Shown here: positions 18,412-27,311 of the stretch, one piece after another
Layout: every line of letters starts with the position of its first letter
How positions within the stretch are numbered: the stretch's first letter is position 1
DNA from: Methylobacter sp.
GTDB lineage: Bacteria; Pseudomonadota; Gammaproteobacteria; Methylococcales; Methylomonadaceae
Assembly (NCBI RefSeq): GCF_030680395.1
Contig: NZ_JAUXVR010000043.1
Location: 1 to 50,240, forward strand
DNA: 50,240 nucleotides
Reading direction: 5' to 3'
Notes under the pieces: model-generated
What the model was told of the DNA's origin: nothing
Database searches by the model: none
Seen by the model: the letters and a program-made list of their open reading frames with translations, nothing else
Program-made: the position numbers and the translations under genes

Positions 18412-18597
18412 TTAGCCAGCAGTGCTCATTGAAGTATTTATTTTGGCTATAGCTGCATTAAGACCACCTTGTAAGGTAGTCCAAAAAACAACAGTTATAA
18501 TGGCAGCCAAAGTGGCAGCAATCATTACCCATTCAACGGTTTCTGCGCCTTTTTCATCAGCAAAAAAAACTTTTACCAGGTTTGTTATTTTCTTCAT
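18412..18597 (-). CDS. flp: Flp-family major pilin
   Basis: A 61-aa prepilin. Its short leader ends at Gly17 (VKVFFADEKG), then AETVEWVMIAATLAAIITVVFWTTLQGGLNAAIAKINTSM. Glu at +5 after the cleavage site is present, but the usual Flp Glu-Tyr pair is Glu-Trp here (E22-W23). The ~20-residue hydrophobic helix fits the Flp fold. GAGGA lies 8 bp before the ATG. It is the structural subunit of the pilus encoded by this locus; TadV should process it and TadA should power its assembly. Only one flp gene is seen. Confidence 0.93.
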   Translation of the reverse strand: MKKITNLVKVFFADEKGAETVEWVMIAATLAAIITVVFWTTLQGGLNAAIAKINTSMSTAG

Positions 18598-18660
18598 GGT
18601 TTATTCCTCAATATGAAATTAAAAAAGTATTATTTACACTGTTTTGAATCATAAATTACA

Positions 18661-19322
18661 TTATCAAAGATCCGTCTATCAAAAATACCCCCTTCTCACA
18701 ACTACCGGCCAGTATAGGTTGACAAACGATTAATATATTACCGTGCGTTATTTCGATACAGGCATGCAGCATGTTCTTTCAATTATCAATAAACTTTACC
18801 GACACAGAATTTGATATCATTAAATATTTAACTCTTTGACACAATACAACTATTATCCATATCACTATTGCCAGCCTTAAATGGCTTGAGTCATCTATAA
18901 AATAACTTAAGTATATTTTAAGCATAAAATGAGTTAAAAAATATTGGTAATAATACCTACAACTCAAGCCAATGTTTTTCACAAAAATAAAGTTAATTAT
19001 CAAATATCCGTTTATAAAAAACTCCAGCTTTTACGACTGCCGGCCTATATCAGTCGCTAACGGTTAATACATTACCGTAAATTTATTTAAATACAGATAG
19101 ATAGGTAACCTGCCGCTTTAATGATTAATAAAATTTACCGACACGGGCTTAATATTAATAGCTTTTTTATATTTAACTCTTTGAAACACTGAAATCACTA
19201 TTGCAGTCTTAAATAGTTTGAATCATCTATAAAATAACTTGAGGATATTTTAAGTATAAAATGAGTTTAAATATATTAGTACGAGTACCTACAACCTAGG
19301 TCAGTGGTATTCAAATTATTTC
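18661..19322. repeat. Imperfect tandem duplication (~336 + ~326 bp) upstream of flp
   Basis: Block A (18661-18996) is followed directly by block B (18997 to ~19322). Matching landmarks in the same order include TTATCAAA.ATCCGT at the start, TTAATA.ATTACCGT, TTTACCGACAC, TATTTAACTCTTTGA, TCATCTATAAAATAACTT, ATATTTTAAG.ATAAAATG and TACCTACAAC at the end. No open frame runs through either block. They lie 5' of flp on its coding strand, so they may carry duplicated promoter or regulator sites. The best-kept part is the AT-rich tract around 18890-18935 and 19226-19266. Confidence 0.85.
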
Positions 19323-19477
19323 CTTATTAGCAGGATGTTTCGGCCAGCGCTAAAAAGTATGTCATTCAATATGAATGCCGGGACCGACCCGTCAGAGCGC
19401 AAAGAGAGTCCAAGTACCAGGACGTGAAGTTATGGACTGGCATTGCCTATATGGATATAAGGAGCGGAGACTTAGAA

Positions 19478-19640
19478 ATTAACGCCATGGATGGCGTTAA
19501 TACAAAATCTGCATGAGCAGATATTTGCTCGCATTCACCACATCCATGTGGATTTATGTAGTAAGGACCGTGAGTAGCGGAAGCTTCCCCACGTCCCTGT
19601 GGGTTATGCAGAAGGTATGACCCCAAAGGGTGGGAAGGTA
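19478..19640. other. Array of short hairpins between tadD and flp (candidate structured RNA/CsrA-type sites)
   Basis: Several short palindromes follow one another: AACGCCATGGATGGCGTT (core 19481-19498), ATCTGCATGAGCAGAT (19507-19522), on the minus strand CCACATGGATGTGG (19538-19551) and CCCACAGGGACGTGGG (19588-19603), and CCCCAAAGGG (~19622). The two minus-strand hairpins carry ACATGGATGT and ACAGGGACGT, which fit the CsrA/RsmA high-affinity pattern ACANGGANGU in a hairpin loop. The array lies after the tadD stop and before the duplicated region leading to flp. The rest of 19323-19705 shows no gene. Confidence 0.5.
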
Positions 19641-19705
19641 GAATCGCGTCTGGAACAGCTATCGAGAGCTCGTAGATTGAAAATCAGAAAAATAATTTAT
19701 CTGAC

Positions 19706-20629
19706 TTACTGCTGTTCCAGTATTTCCAGCCGCTTTAAATTGTCATTGGCTTTTTTATAAAACCGGGGCGATATATTGATAGCTTCTTGCAAATAATTGT
19801 TCGCCTCGGAGTAATCACCATTCATCATCGCAATATAGCCGGTATTATTATTGGCTTCGGCCGCTGAAGACACTTTGGCAAAGGCAATATGGGCCTGTTC
19901 ATAGTGGCTTAAGCGCGCCTGTAGCAATGCGTAGTTATAGATCGCCTTTTTAAAACCGGGATTAATTTGCAGGGCTTTAACATAATAGGGCGCTGCCTCG
20001 ACCAGTTTGTCAGCTGAATAGAGCGCAAAGCCGATGTTATTTAGCAATTCTGGCGAATTAGGCGAAATGGCGTCAGCTTTTTTGAAAAAACTTTCGGCTT
20101 TCAGATAGTCGCCTTGTAAATTAGCAATAATTCCCAAGCCGTTATAAGCAGGCCAACTTTGCTGTTTGGCGACAACCTGACCGAGATGTTTCTCTGCATC
20201 AGGGTATTTTTTTAGCTTGATCAACAGTAATCCGTATTGTTCGGTTACCTTTAAATCCCCCGACTGCTGCTGTAATATCAAGTTGAGAGTGACTTCTGCC
20301 AAGTCGTATTTTTTTAGCTCGGTATATAAGTCAGCCATTTTTTGCAAAACCCTGACATTATTCGGCTCCAGATCGTAGGCTTTTATATAATAAAGTTGAG
20401 CCAGATCCATATTGCCGTTCTGCGCCGCTTTTTCCGCTTTTAACACGGCGTCTTCCACCGAATTGACATCAAGCCCGGCACTTTGCAAAATCTCTTCGGT
20501 TTCCTGTTCGTTGCCACTACGCTCTGCTTCTTTAATGTTGCCGGGATTGCAGGCAGTCAGCAGCGATTGACTTAAAATAATCAAAAAAATGAGATGGGTT
20601 AGTTTTTTTATTTTATTCATTATATTCAT
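19706..20629 (-). CDS. tadD: Tad pilus TPR lipoprotein TadD
   Basis: A 307-aa lipoprotein with lipobox ending at Cys27 (SQSLLTAC). From ~60 to the end it is built of TPR units: DLAQLYYIKAYDLEPNNVRVLQKMADLYTELKKYDLAEVTLNLIL, PAYNGLGIIANLQGDYLKAESFFKKADAISPNSPELLNNIGFALY, AAPYYVKALQINPGFKKAIYNYALLQAR and a last EANNYLQEAINISPRF. TadD is needed for secretin assembly and pilus biogenesis and probably acts as a periplasmic-facing scaffold. It follows tadC by ~100 bp and is the last gene before the non-coding gap upstream of flp. Confidence 0.9.
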   Translation of the reverse strand: MNIMNKIKKLTHLIFLIILSQSLLTACNPGNIKEAERSGNEQETEEILQSAGLDVNSVEDAVLKAEKAAQNGNMDLAQLYYIKAYDLEPNNVRVLQKMADLYTELKKYDLAEVTLNLILQQQSGDLKVTEQYGLLLIKLKKYPDAEKHLGQVVAKQQSWPAYNGLGIIANLQGDYLKAESFFKKADAISPNSPELLNNIGFALYSADKLVEAAPYYVKALQINPGFKKAIYNYALLQARLSHYEQAHIAFAKVSSAAEANNNTGYIAMMNGDYSEANNYLQEAINISPRFYKKANDNLKRLEILEQQ

Positions 20630-20728
20630 CCGGTTAGGAAATCACTCTCTGCACTCATAACAAAAATCAGGGGATTTCGACAGCTAAGGTTCATCATTTA
20701 TTACTGTTACGAGCGGTAAAAAAAATCG

Positions 20729-21685
20729 TTATCCGGGAGTTATATGTCTAAGAACCAATACGGCAGGCAACATAACAACCATTAAAAATGCCGGTAATAA
20801 ACAAACGGTCAACGGAAAAATCAGCTTTGTACTAATTTTAGCCGCCACTTCTTCGGCAGCTTGCGTTCTTTTATCCCTGAGATCTTCCGAATAAACATTG
20901 AGCGTCTCGACAATGCTTGTACCAAAGCGCATGCTTTGTGACAGCGCTGCTACCAGACCTCTGATGTCTTCTACTCCAGTCCTTTCAACCAGTCTTTGCA
21001 AGGCCTTATGCCGATCAATGCCAGCGCGGGTTTCAGCAATAACAATTTCCAGCTCGGCAGCCAATACCGGTTGACTGATGCCGCTTTCGATAACCACTTT
21101 TTGTATCGCCGCATCCAGGCTCAAGCCAGCCTCGGAACAAACCACTAACAAATCAAGCATATCGGGAAAAGCTCTGCGAAGCATTTTTTGCCGGTTGGTA
21201 ATGAGTTTATCCAACATAAAACTAGGCCCCATATAACCTAGTGCTATCGCTCCCAATGCGGATTGAAATATTGTTTCACTCTTCATACCGGGAACTAGCG
21301 CCATGGCCATCAGCACTAACAAAGGCAACAAAATCATTAACAACATGCGTATCGCGTAATAATGCAACAAGCTATTCTTATTATGAAATCCGCCATAATG
21401 AAGGCGTGTCGTTGTTCTTTGTAATAACGGCAGGCTGGTCGGAACAAACACGTTATTATGTTTACGGAGCTTTTCCGATAGGGCATTGGGTTCAAGCATG
21501 AAAACCGCGTCGGTATTTACCTCCCGCTTAAAACGGGAACGCACCGGGTCAAAAAAATCGTCGAATAGTGACATCAGCGCCAACGCTAAAACAAAGATCG
21601 CCCCTGACACCAACAAAACAGTACCCCATTGGCCTACTTGTTGATTTGCCATCAGCCCTGTCAATAATTGCATCAAAAAGTCCAT
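20729..21685 (-). CDS. tadC: Tad inner-membrane platform protein TadC
   Basis: A 318-aa GspF/TadC-type membrane protein. It starts with an N-terminal membrane helix (WGTVLLVSGAIFVLALALMSLF), then a pair (YYAIRMLLMILLPLLVLMAMALVPG ... QSALGAIALGYMGPSFMLD), the cytoplasmic four-helix domain (RRAFPDMLDLLVVCSEAGLSLDAAIQKV ... GVEDIRGLVAALSQSMRFGTSIVETLNVYSEDLRDKR) and a C-terminal helix pair (KLIFPLTVCLLPAFLMVVMLPAVLVL). The AFPDxLDLLxxxxEAGLSLDxA motif is typical. GAGGTGA precedes the ATG. It is 10 bp after tadB. Confidence 0.94.
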   Translation of the reverse strand: MDFLMQLLTGLMANQQVGQWGTVLLVSGAIFVLALALMSLFDDFFDPVRSRFKREVNTDAVFMLEPNALSEKLRKHNNVFVPTSLPLLQRTTTRLHYGGFHNKNSLLHYYAIRMLLMILLPLLVLMAMALVPGMKSETIFQSALGAIALGYMGPSFMLDKLITNRQKMLRRAFPDMLDLLVVCSEAGLSLDAAIQKVVIESGISQPVLAAELEIVIAETRAGIDRHKALQRLVERTGVEDIRGLVAALSQSMRFGTSIVETLNVYSEDLRDKRTQAAEEVAAKISTKLIFPLTVCLLPAFLMVVMLPAVLVLRHITPG

Positions 21686-21695
21686 TCACTTCACC

Positions 21696-22670
21696 TCATG
21701 CATCAATGGTAATAATGCGCCGTATCCAAAAGGCTGCGCTCAACTCCAGGCCCATAAAAATATAGACATACGTCATTCTATCGGGTGACTCATAAACCGG
21801 CTTAAAGTAATCAGGATTCATCAAACTCATCAATCCAAACAAAGCCAGCGGCAGCAACAGCAACACCCAAGCCGACAGCATGCCTTCCGCCGACAATGTT
21901 TTTATGCGTCGCTGCAATTTAAATCGCCCTCTTAGTACATTGCTGATTTTCAATAGCACCTCGGCAAGATTACCGCCGGTTTCCCTTTGGATTATTATTG
22001 CTGTCGCCATCGCTATTAAACTGAGACTGGGAACCCGCTCTATCATCAATGCAAATGCCACTTCAATATTGCGCCCGTAATTGATTTCTTCATAAGTCAT
22101 GCCAAATTCCTGACTGATGGGTTCGTTCATTTCTGTGGAAATTATTTTCATGCATTCGGTGAACGGATACCCCGTCCGCAAGGCTCTGGCCATCATTTGC
22201 AAGGCTTCGGGCAATTGCTCTTCAAATTTGTCCAGGCGCTTGGCTCGCTGTTTGTTTAGCCACACTACCGGTAAAACCGCCGCAACCATAAACGCCGCCA
22301 AGGTGAATATCAGATGATGAAAGTACAGCCAGACTAAAAACGCTATGCCGCCGGATAAAAGCAATACAGACAATGCAAACCGGTAAGCTATTTGTTGTTT
22401 TCCCGCCTGCTCCAGCAATGTTTTTAACCTCGCCATACCGGGCAAACGCTCAAGTCTCCGTTCTACGAGTCCTAACCGGTTAAGGTATTTTTCTTTGATA
22501 ATCGACGCTTCAGAATCGCCATGCGCCAGAATAATGCCTTCCAAACGTTGTTTCAGCTTAAGGCTGTCTGCCCGACTCGTTCCCAAGGTCGGTAATACGA
22601 GAATTTGTGATGCAAAAAAAACCGTTAAAAAGACTAATCCAACAAATAACATTGCCATGTCGCTGATCAT
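21696..22670 (-). CDS. tadB: Tad inner-membrane platform protein TadB
   Basis: A 324-aa paralogue of TadC with three or four membrane helices and a central GspF-type domain (QLPEALQMMARALRTGYPFTECMKIISTEMNEPISQEFGMTYEEINYGRNIEVAFALMIERVPSLSLIAMATAIIIQRETGGNLAEVLLKISNVLRGRFKLQRRIKTLSAEGMLSAWVL). The RxxTGGNLAExL stretch is a TadB hallmark. AGGAGGG lies 5-6 bp before the ATG. It sits 13 bp after tadA, so tadABC form one operon. TadB and TadC together make the membrane base on which TadA works. Confidence 0.95.
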   Translation of the reverse strand: MISDMAMLFVGLVFLTVFFASQILVLPTLGTSRADSLKLKQRLEGIILAHGDSEASIIKEKYLNRLGLVERRLERLPGMARLKTLLEQAGKQQIAYRFALSVLLLSGGIAFLVWLYFHHLIFTLAAFMVAAVLPVVWLNKQRAKRLDKFEEQLPEALQMMARALRTGYPFTECMKIISTEMNEPISQEFGMTYEEINYGRNIEVAFALMIERVPSLSLIAMATAIIIQRETGGNLAEVLLKISNVLRGRFKLQRRIKTLSAEGMLSAWVLLLLPLALFGLMSLMNPDYFKPVYESPDRMTYVYIFMGLELSAAFWIRRIITIDA

Positions 22671-22683
22671 ATTACCCTCCTGC

Positions 22684-24087
22684 TTAATTGAGATTATTGG
22701 TAAAAATGGCCAGATCTGCGTTGGCGCCTCTTTGTTTCAAGTTAGTCATACATTTTGGAATGATTCCTGTCGAACAATATTGCCCCACTACAACGCCTTT
22801 TTCATCGACACCGCGCCTATGATATTTAAAGATTTCAGACAAGGTAATCACGTCGCCTTCCATGCCATCGACCTCCTGGATGCTAATGACTCGCCTGCTG
22901 CCGTCTTCGAGCCGACCCAGTTGAATAATGATGTTAATTGCCGATACGATTTGCGCTCTGATCGCCTTAGCCGGCATCTCCAATCCTGCCATAGATACCA
23001 TGTTTTCAAGACGCGCCAAGGCATCTCTCGGAGTATTGGCATGGACGGTTGTCAAGGAACCGTCATGACCGGTATTCATCGCCTGTAGCATGTCGAATGC
23101 CTCCCCGCTCCTGACTTCGCCGATAACGATGCGATCCGGCCGCATTCTAAGGCTGTTGCGCACCAAGTCACGTAATGTTATCTCGCCCTTGCCTTCGACA
23201 TTGGCCGGTCTGGTTTCCAGGCGCAACACATGGGGTAACTGCAACTGTAGCTCTGCGGAATCTTCCAGGGTGATGATTCTTTCATTACTGGGGATAAAAT
23301 TTGAAATGGCATTCAGCATCGTTGTTTTGCCTGAACCTGTGCCGCCGGAAATCAGGATATTCAATTTAGACTTTGCCGCGCCTTTAAGAAATTCAGCCAT
23401 ATAGCCGGTTAAGGCATCCCTTTTTACCAAGTCATCAAGCCCCATTTTATCGACCGCAAACCGTCTTATCGACAGCGAAGGCCCGTCAATCGATAGCGGC
23501 GGAATAATAGCGTTTACCCTGGAGCCATCCTGCAACCGGGCATCGACCATCGGCGACGACTCATCAATCCTGCGGCCAATCCTCGACACAATCCGGTCAA
23601 TCACTTTCATCAGGTGATTGTCATCATTAAACCTGACCGGCGTTAACTCCAGCTTGCCGTATCGTTCGACATACACTTTTTTGTGACCGTTAACCAGAAT
23701 GTCGGAAATGGTCGGGTCGTACAGTAAAGCTTCCAAAGGTCCAAGTCCCAATACGTCATCTTCAACTTCCTTAATTATTTGATGTCGGGTCTGCGTATTT
23801 AACGGGATAGATTCGTCGTCGATCAATTTTTGCGCCACCGCCCGAATCTGTTTCCTGGCCTCCTTTTCTTCTATGCCGCTGATTAGCGACAAATCAAGAA
23901 TATCAAGTAGCCGGGAATGGATACTCTCTTTAAATTCCAACTCTACCGAGGAGAGTATTTTGAGTAACAATGGCGCAAAAGGTTGTTCCGTTTTTTCATT
24001 TGGCGTGTCTGATTTAGTTGCTTTATCATCCGCATCCATTGCAACTTTGGGCAGACTAAAACATTGCATTCTTGTTTTTAATCCCAT
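22684..24087 (-). CDS. tadA: Tad pilus assembly ATPase TadA/CpaF
   Basis: A 467-aa secretion ATPase of the VirB11/GspE superfamily. The N-terminal domain (~30-150) is followed by [41 protein letters not shown] (Walker A GGTGSGKT), an Asp box [89 protein letters not shown] (Walker B and His box). All ATPase motifs are intact. It drives Flp pilus extension and probably retraction from the cytoplasm. GGGAG lies ~8 bp before the ATG. The 149 bp upstream to the preceding gene contain no evident feature beyond AT-rich sequence. Confidence 0.96.
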   Translation of the reverse strand: MGLKTRMQCFSLPKVAMDADDKATKSDTPNEKTEQPFAPLLLKILSSVELEFKESIHSRLLDILDLSLISGIEEKEARKQIRAVAQKLIDDESIPLNTQTRHQIIKEVEDDVLGLGPLEALLYDPTISDILVNGHKKVYVERYGKLELTPVRFNDDNHLMKVIDRIVSRIGRRIDESSPMVDARLQDGSRVNAIIPPLSIDGPSLSIRRFAVDKMGLDDLVKRDALTGYMAEFLKGAAKSKLNILISGGTGSGKTTMLNAISNFIPSNERIITLEDSAELQLQLPHVLRLETRPANVEGKGEITLRDLVRNSLRMRPDRIVIGEVRSGEAFDMLQAMNTGHDGSLTTVHANTPRDALARLENMVSMAGLEMPAKAIRAQIVSAINIIIQLGRLEDGSRRVISIQEVDGMEGDVITLSEIFKYHRRGVDEKGVVVGQYCSTGIIPKCMTNLKQRGANADLAIFTNNLN

Positions 24088-24236
24088 GGGTAGACTCCCG
24101 TCAATTGTCTAGCATTAACTGTAAGTGCAGTTCATCTTATTATTTAAGGGTAACCTGCATTAATATTGGAAAAATGTTAATAAAAGTCAGTAATCAATTA
24201 CTCTGAATTTATTGAAGCAATATGTTTGTGGGTTAT

Positions 24237-24653
24237 TTATTTTTCTTCATCGGATCGTGAATCATAATTAAAGCGGCCGCTAGGTCGGACAAATGTGTAG
24301 TTACCCGGTCTGACAATAAGAAAATCCGCTGCTTTTTGTATTGCGTCATGAGGATATAAAGCCGTCATCAAGCCGGTAAAAGGGCTTGTGGCGATAAAAA
24401 GGCCCGTACCGACAACAGTTGTAACAAATCCCCCCAGACGTAACGGTATATCCAATACCGTATCAAGACCTTGCGTCTCGACCATGGTAATTTGCTTTCT
24501 TTCCGCTCCGGCTCCGCTTTCTGAAAAACCGTTAAATGTTTGGTTTTGCTCGACAGGAGAGGCGCCGGCAGCAGAAATGAATACCGTCTGCCCGATAACA
24601 CTCAGCAGTATCGTTAACCCTATTGTGGGGGAATATTTCGTTTTATTTTTCAT
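24237..24653 (-). CDS. Secreted hypothetical protein upstream of tadA
   Basis: About 138 aa from the ATG at 24653, chosen because AGAGGAG lies ~10 bp upstream and a signal peptide begins there (KNKTKYSPTIGLTILLSVIGQTVFISAAGA, cleavage after AGA). The mature part has a polar stretch (VEQNQTFNGFSESGAGAERKQITMVE), a Gly-rich hydrophobic segment (LGGFVTTVVGTGLFIATSPFTGLMTAL) and a charged tail ending SRSDEEK. I do not recognise a family. It is probably membrane-associated or periplasmic. It reads toward tadA and could share its promoter. Confidence 0.6.
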   Translation of the reverse strand: MKNKTKYSPTIGLTILLSVIGQTVFISAAGASPVEQNQTFNGFSESGAGAERKQITMVETQGLDTVLDIPLRLGGFVTTVVGTGLFIATSPFTGLMTALYPHDAIQKAADFLIVRPGNYTFVRPSGRFNYDSRSDEEK

Positions 24654-25129
24654 CGTATAGTGCTCCTCTTGTTTGTTCGACATTCTATGAACCTAAATTA
24701 GGGTGTAACATTAAACATAAGCAGCCGGAGCCTGGGCGGGAAGTATTAAAAGATCATACTTACAGCGGCGGGGCGGGCGGATGTGTCAGCATAAGACGCA
24801 CTCTTATCCTTCCAAAAGGCATTTGATAGTTAAAATCTTTTCACCTTAAAAAGGGCTCAATAAGTGCTCAATAATTGCTTAATAATATAGCCTCTGTTTC
24901 TATTAAATATCTATTAGTACAAATACTAGGGATTGCTGCTTATTTTCGATGAAATTCAATTAATTCATATACTTAAATAAATTATAAATAAAATTTATAC
25001 TCAGCAGTAACATACTTAAGTGCTCTGCTTGGGCTATAGCTGTCACTTTTACGTCTTTAATCCGATCATTAGCACTAATTTAAGTGATTGCCGATAATGA
25101 ACTTATTCCACGGAATAGATTATGCCGGG

Positions 25130-25245
25130 CAGTTGCGGATGATTGAACGGATGCCGCATGACTGTATGAAGCCGTTGCCGGCAACTGTAGGGATTCAAGA
25201 GCTAGAGCAATGCAGGGAGCAATTGCCAAGGAACGAGAGCTTTGA
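25130..25245. repeat. Hairpin repeat in the tadA/deaD intergenic region
   Basis: GCAATGCAGGGAGCAATTGC (25207-25226) folds into a GCAAT/ATTGC hairpin with AGGGA at the loop. It matches the acnB insert unit GCAATGCATGGAGCAATTGC except for one base. Neighbouring pieces (CGGATGATTGAACGGATG, GCCGTTGCCGGCAACTG) are also GGA-rich or palindromic. The rest of the 24654-25363 gap is AT-rich (about 24880-25020) and holds no supported gene. Confidence 0.6.
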
Positions 25246-25363
25246 ATAACGCTTTGTCCGGTTAAATTTTCTGCAATTTGTAATAGAGTCCGGTATAATA
25301 TCCTGATAAACAAACACATTTCCCCGCGCTTACGCGCATTCTATATCTACAACAGGTAAATCC

Positions 25364-27154
25364 ATGTCCAATGATGTTTCTACATTACCCTCTTTCCGTG
25401 ATTTAGCTCTGATTGAACCGGTGCTAAGAGCGCTGAATGATGTCGGTTATGAAACACCCTCACCCATACAAGCACAAACCATCCCGCTCCTACTGAAAGG
25501 CAAAGACGTTCTGGGGCAAGCACAAACAGGAACCGGCAAAACCGCCGCTTTCGCATTACCCATTTTGTCGCGTATCGACCTCAAACAAAAAGACCCGCAA
25601 GTTCTGGTTCTGGCGCCAACTCGCGAACTGGCCATTCAGGTGGCAGAAGCGTTTCAACGTTATGCCGCGCACTTAAAAGGTTTCCACGTTCTGCCTATCT
25701 ACGGCGGACAAGACTACACTACCCAGTTACGCCAGCTAAAACGCGGCGCTCATGTGGTTGTCGGCACACCGGGCCGGGTTATGGATCACATGCGTAAAGG
25801 CACTCTAAACCTGAAAGGACTGGGCTTTTTGGTTCTTGATGAAGCCGACGAAATGCTGCGCATGGGCTTTATTGATGACGTGGAATGGATTCTGGATCAA
25901 ATTCCTGAACAAAGACAAATAGCCTTATTTTCCGCGACCATGCCTTCGGTTATCCGCAAAATCGCTCAGCAATATCTTAATGAGCCTGAACACATCACCA
26001 TCAAAGTAACTACCGCATCCGCTGAAAATATACGCCAACGCTATTGGCTGGTCAGCGGCGTACATAAACTGGACGCGCTAACCCGTATTCTGGAAGCGGA
26101 GACGTTTGACGGCATGATTATCTTTGTCAGAACTAAAACCGCAACAGTTGAGCTGGCAGAAAAACTGGAAGCGCGCGGTTATTCCGCCGCCGCTATTAAC
26201 GGCGACATGTCTCAAGCGTTACGCGAGCGCTCCATTAATAACCTGAAAAACGGCAAACTGGATATTTTGATTGCGACTGACGTTGCTGCACGCGGACTGG
26301 ATGTAGACCGTATCACCCACGTGGTTAACTACGACATTCCTTACGATACCGAATCTTATGTTCACCGTATCGGCAGAACCGGCCGCGCAGGACGTACTGG
26401 CGATGCCATTTTGTTTATTGCTCCCAGAGAAAGAAATCTGTTGGCTAATATTGAAAAAGCGACCAAGCAAAAAGTTGAAGAAATGGGCTTGCCTTCAACC
26501 GAGGTCATTAACAATAAACGTATCGCACGCTTTAAACAGAATATTACCGACACTTTGGCCGCAGAGGAACTGAGCTTTTTCAGCCAACTGATAGAACAAT
26601 ACCAACAAGAGCACAATGTAACTGCATTGGAAATAGCCTCCGCACTGGCAAAACTGGTTCAGGGCGAAACGCCGTTGTTACTGCAAAATCTGCCTAAAAG
26701 ATCTAAAGATAGCCGCGACGACAGACCATCCAGGGATGATAGATCGGCAAAACCCGACAGACCGCAAAAAGACCGCAAGCCAAAACGTGCTTTCGGCGGC
26801 GGAGCGGATGTTGAAATGGAAACGTACCGGATTGAAGTCGGCCATAACCACGGCGTAAAACCCGGCAACATCGTTGGCGCCATAGCCAATGAAACCGGCA
26901 TTGACGGCGACCATATCGCCCGCATCAGAATCCAGGACGACTACAGCACTGTTGAATTACCGGCAGGCATACCGAAAGAATTGTTTGAGGAATTGAAAAA
27001 AGTCAGGGTAGCCGGCCAGCAACTTAACATATCCAAAATGGATGAAAATGCTAAAAAAGCGGCGAAAGACGACGATAGCACTAAAAAAGTGGATAAAAGC
27101 AAAAAAAGAGTAGGTTCGCCATCCAGACGGGCAAAGCCAAAAGCGGCTGAATAA
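25364..27154 (+). CDS. deaD: DEAD-box RNA helicase, CsdA/DeaD type
   Basis: A 596-aa helicase. In order: Q motif (YETPSPIQAQTIP), Walker A AQTGTGKTAAF, motif Ia PTRELAIQV, TPGRVMDH, DEAD box VLDEADEMLRMGF, motif III SATMPS, and the second RecA lobe with IIFVRTKTATVELAEKL, ATDVAARGLDV, YDTESYVHRIGRTGRAGRTG. After a basic linker (SKDSRDDRPSRDDRSAKPDRPQKDRKPKR) comes a DbpA/CsdA-type RNA-binding domain (METYRIEVGHNHGVKPGNIVGAIANETGIDGDHIARIRIQDDYSTVELP) and a Lys-rich tail. This layout matches DeaD/CsdA, which helps ribosome biogenesis and mRNA decay in the cold. It starts after AGGT, ~6 bp before the ATG. Confidence 0.96.
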   Translation: MSNDVSTLPSFRDLALIEPVLRALNDVGYETPSPIQAQTIPLLLKGKDVLGQAQTGTGKTAAFALPILSRIDLKQKDPQVLVLAPTRELAIQVAEAFQRYAAHLKGFHVLPIYGGQDYTTQLRQLKRGAHVVVGTPGRVMDHMRKGTLNLKGLGFLVLDEADEMLRMGFIDDVEWILDQIPEQRQIALFSATMPSVIRKIAQQYLNEPEHITIKVTTASAENIRQRYWLVSGVHKLDALTRILEAETFDGMIIFVRTKTATVELAEKLEARGYSAAAINGDMSQALRERSINNLKNGKLDILIATDVAARGLDVDRITHVVNYDIPYDTESYVHRIGRTGRAGRTGDAILFIAPRERNLLANIEKATKQKVEEMGLPSTEVINNKRIARFKQNITDTLAAEELSFFSQLIEQYQQEHNVTALEIASALAKLVQGETPLLLQNLPKRSKDSRDDRPSRDDRSAKPDRPQKDRKPKRAFGGGADVEMETYRIEVGHNHGVKPGNIVGAIANETGIDGDHIARIRIQDDYSTVELPAGIPKELFEELKKVRVAGQQLNISKMDENAKKAAKDDDSTKKVDKSKKRVGSPSRRAKPKAAE

Positions 27155-27221
27155 CCTGCAACTCCGGGAGTGGACGACCTACCCAGTCGGCGCCCGCTCC
27201 CAAACTGCGTAATTCATTTCA

Positions 27222-27253
27222 GGATGAGTCCAAAGCAAGCTTTGGACTCATCC
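27222..27253. terminator. Perfect 15-bp stem-loop after deaD
   Basis: GGATGAGTCCAAAGC (27222-27236) pairs with its exact reverse complement (27239-27253) across AA. It lies between the convergent deaD and dnaQ genes and may stop or stabilise both transcripts. No T-tract follows on the plus strand, so intrinsic termination is uncertain. Confidence 0.55.
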
Positions 27254-27311
27254 CCTTCGTGGCGGATCGTACCGCCAGTCAGTCGCAGTTTATTGATCAA
27301 TCCGCTTACAT

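Noticed and set aside
19380-19480. A decayed coding gene in the tadD-flp gap
   Set aside because: No frame stays open long enough on either strand and no protein family is recognisable.
25080-25319. Minus-strand frame of 79 aa upstream of deaD
   Set aside because: It is made largely of the dispersed hairpin repeat and has no ribosome site or family match.
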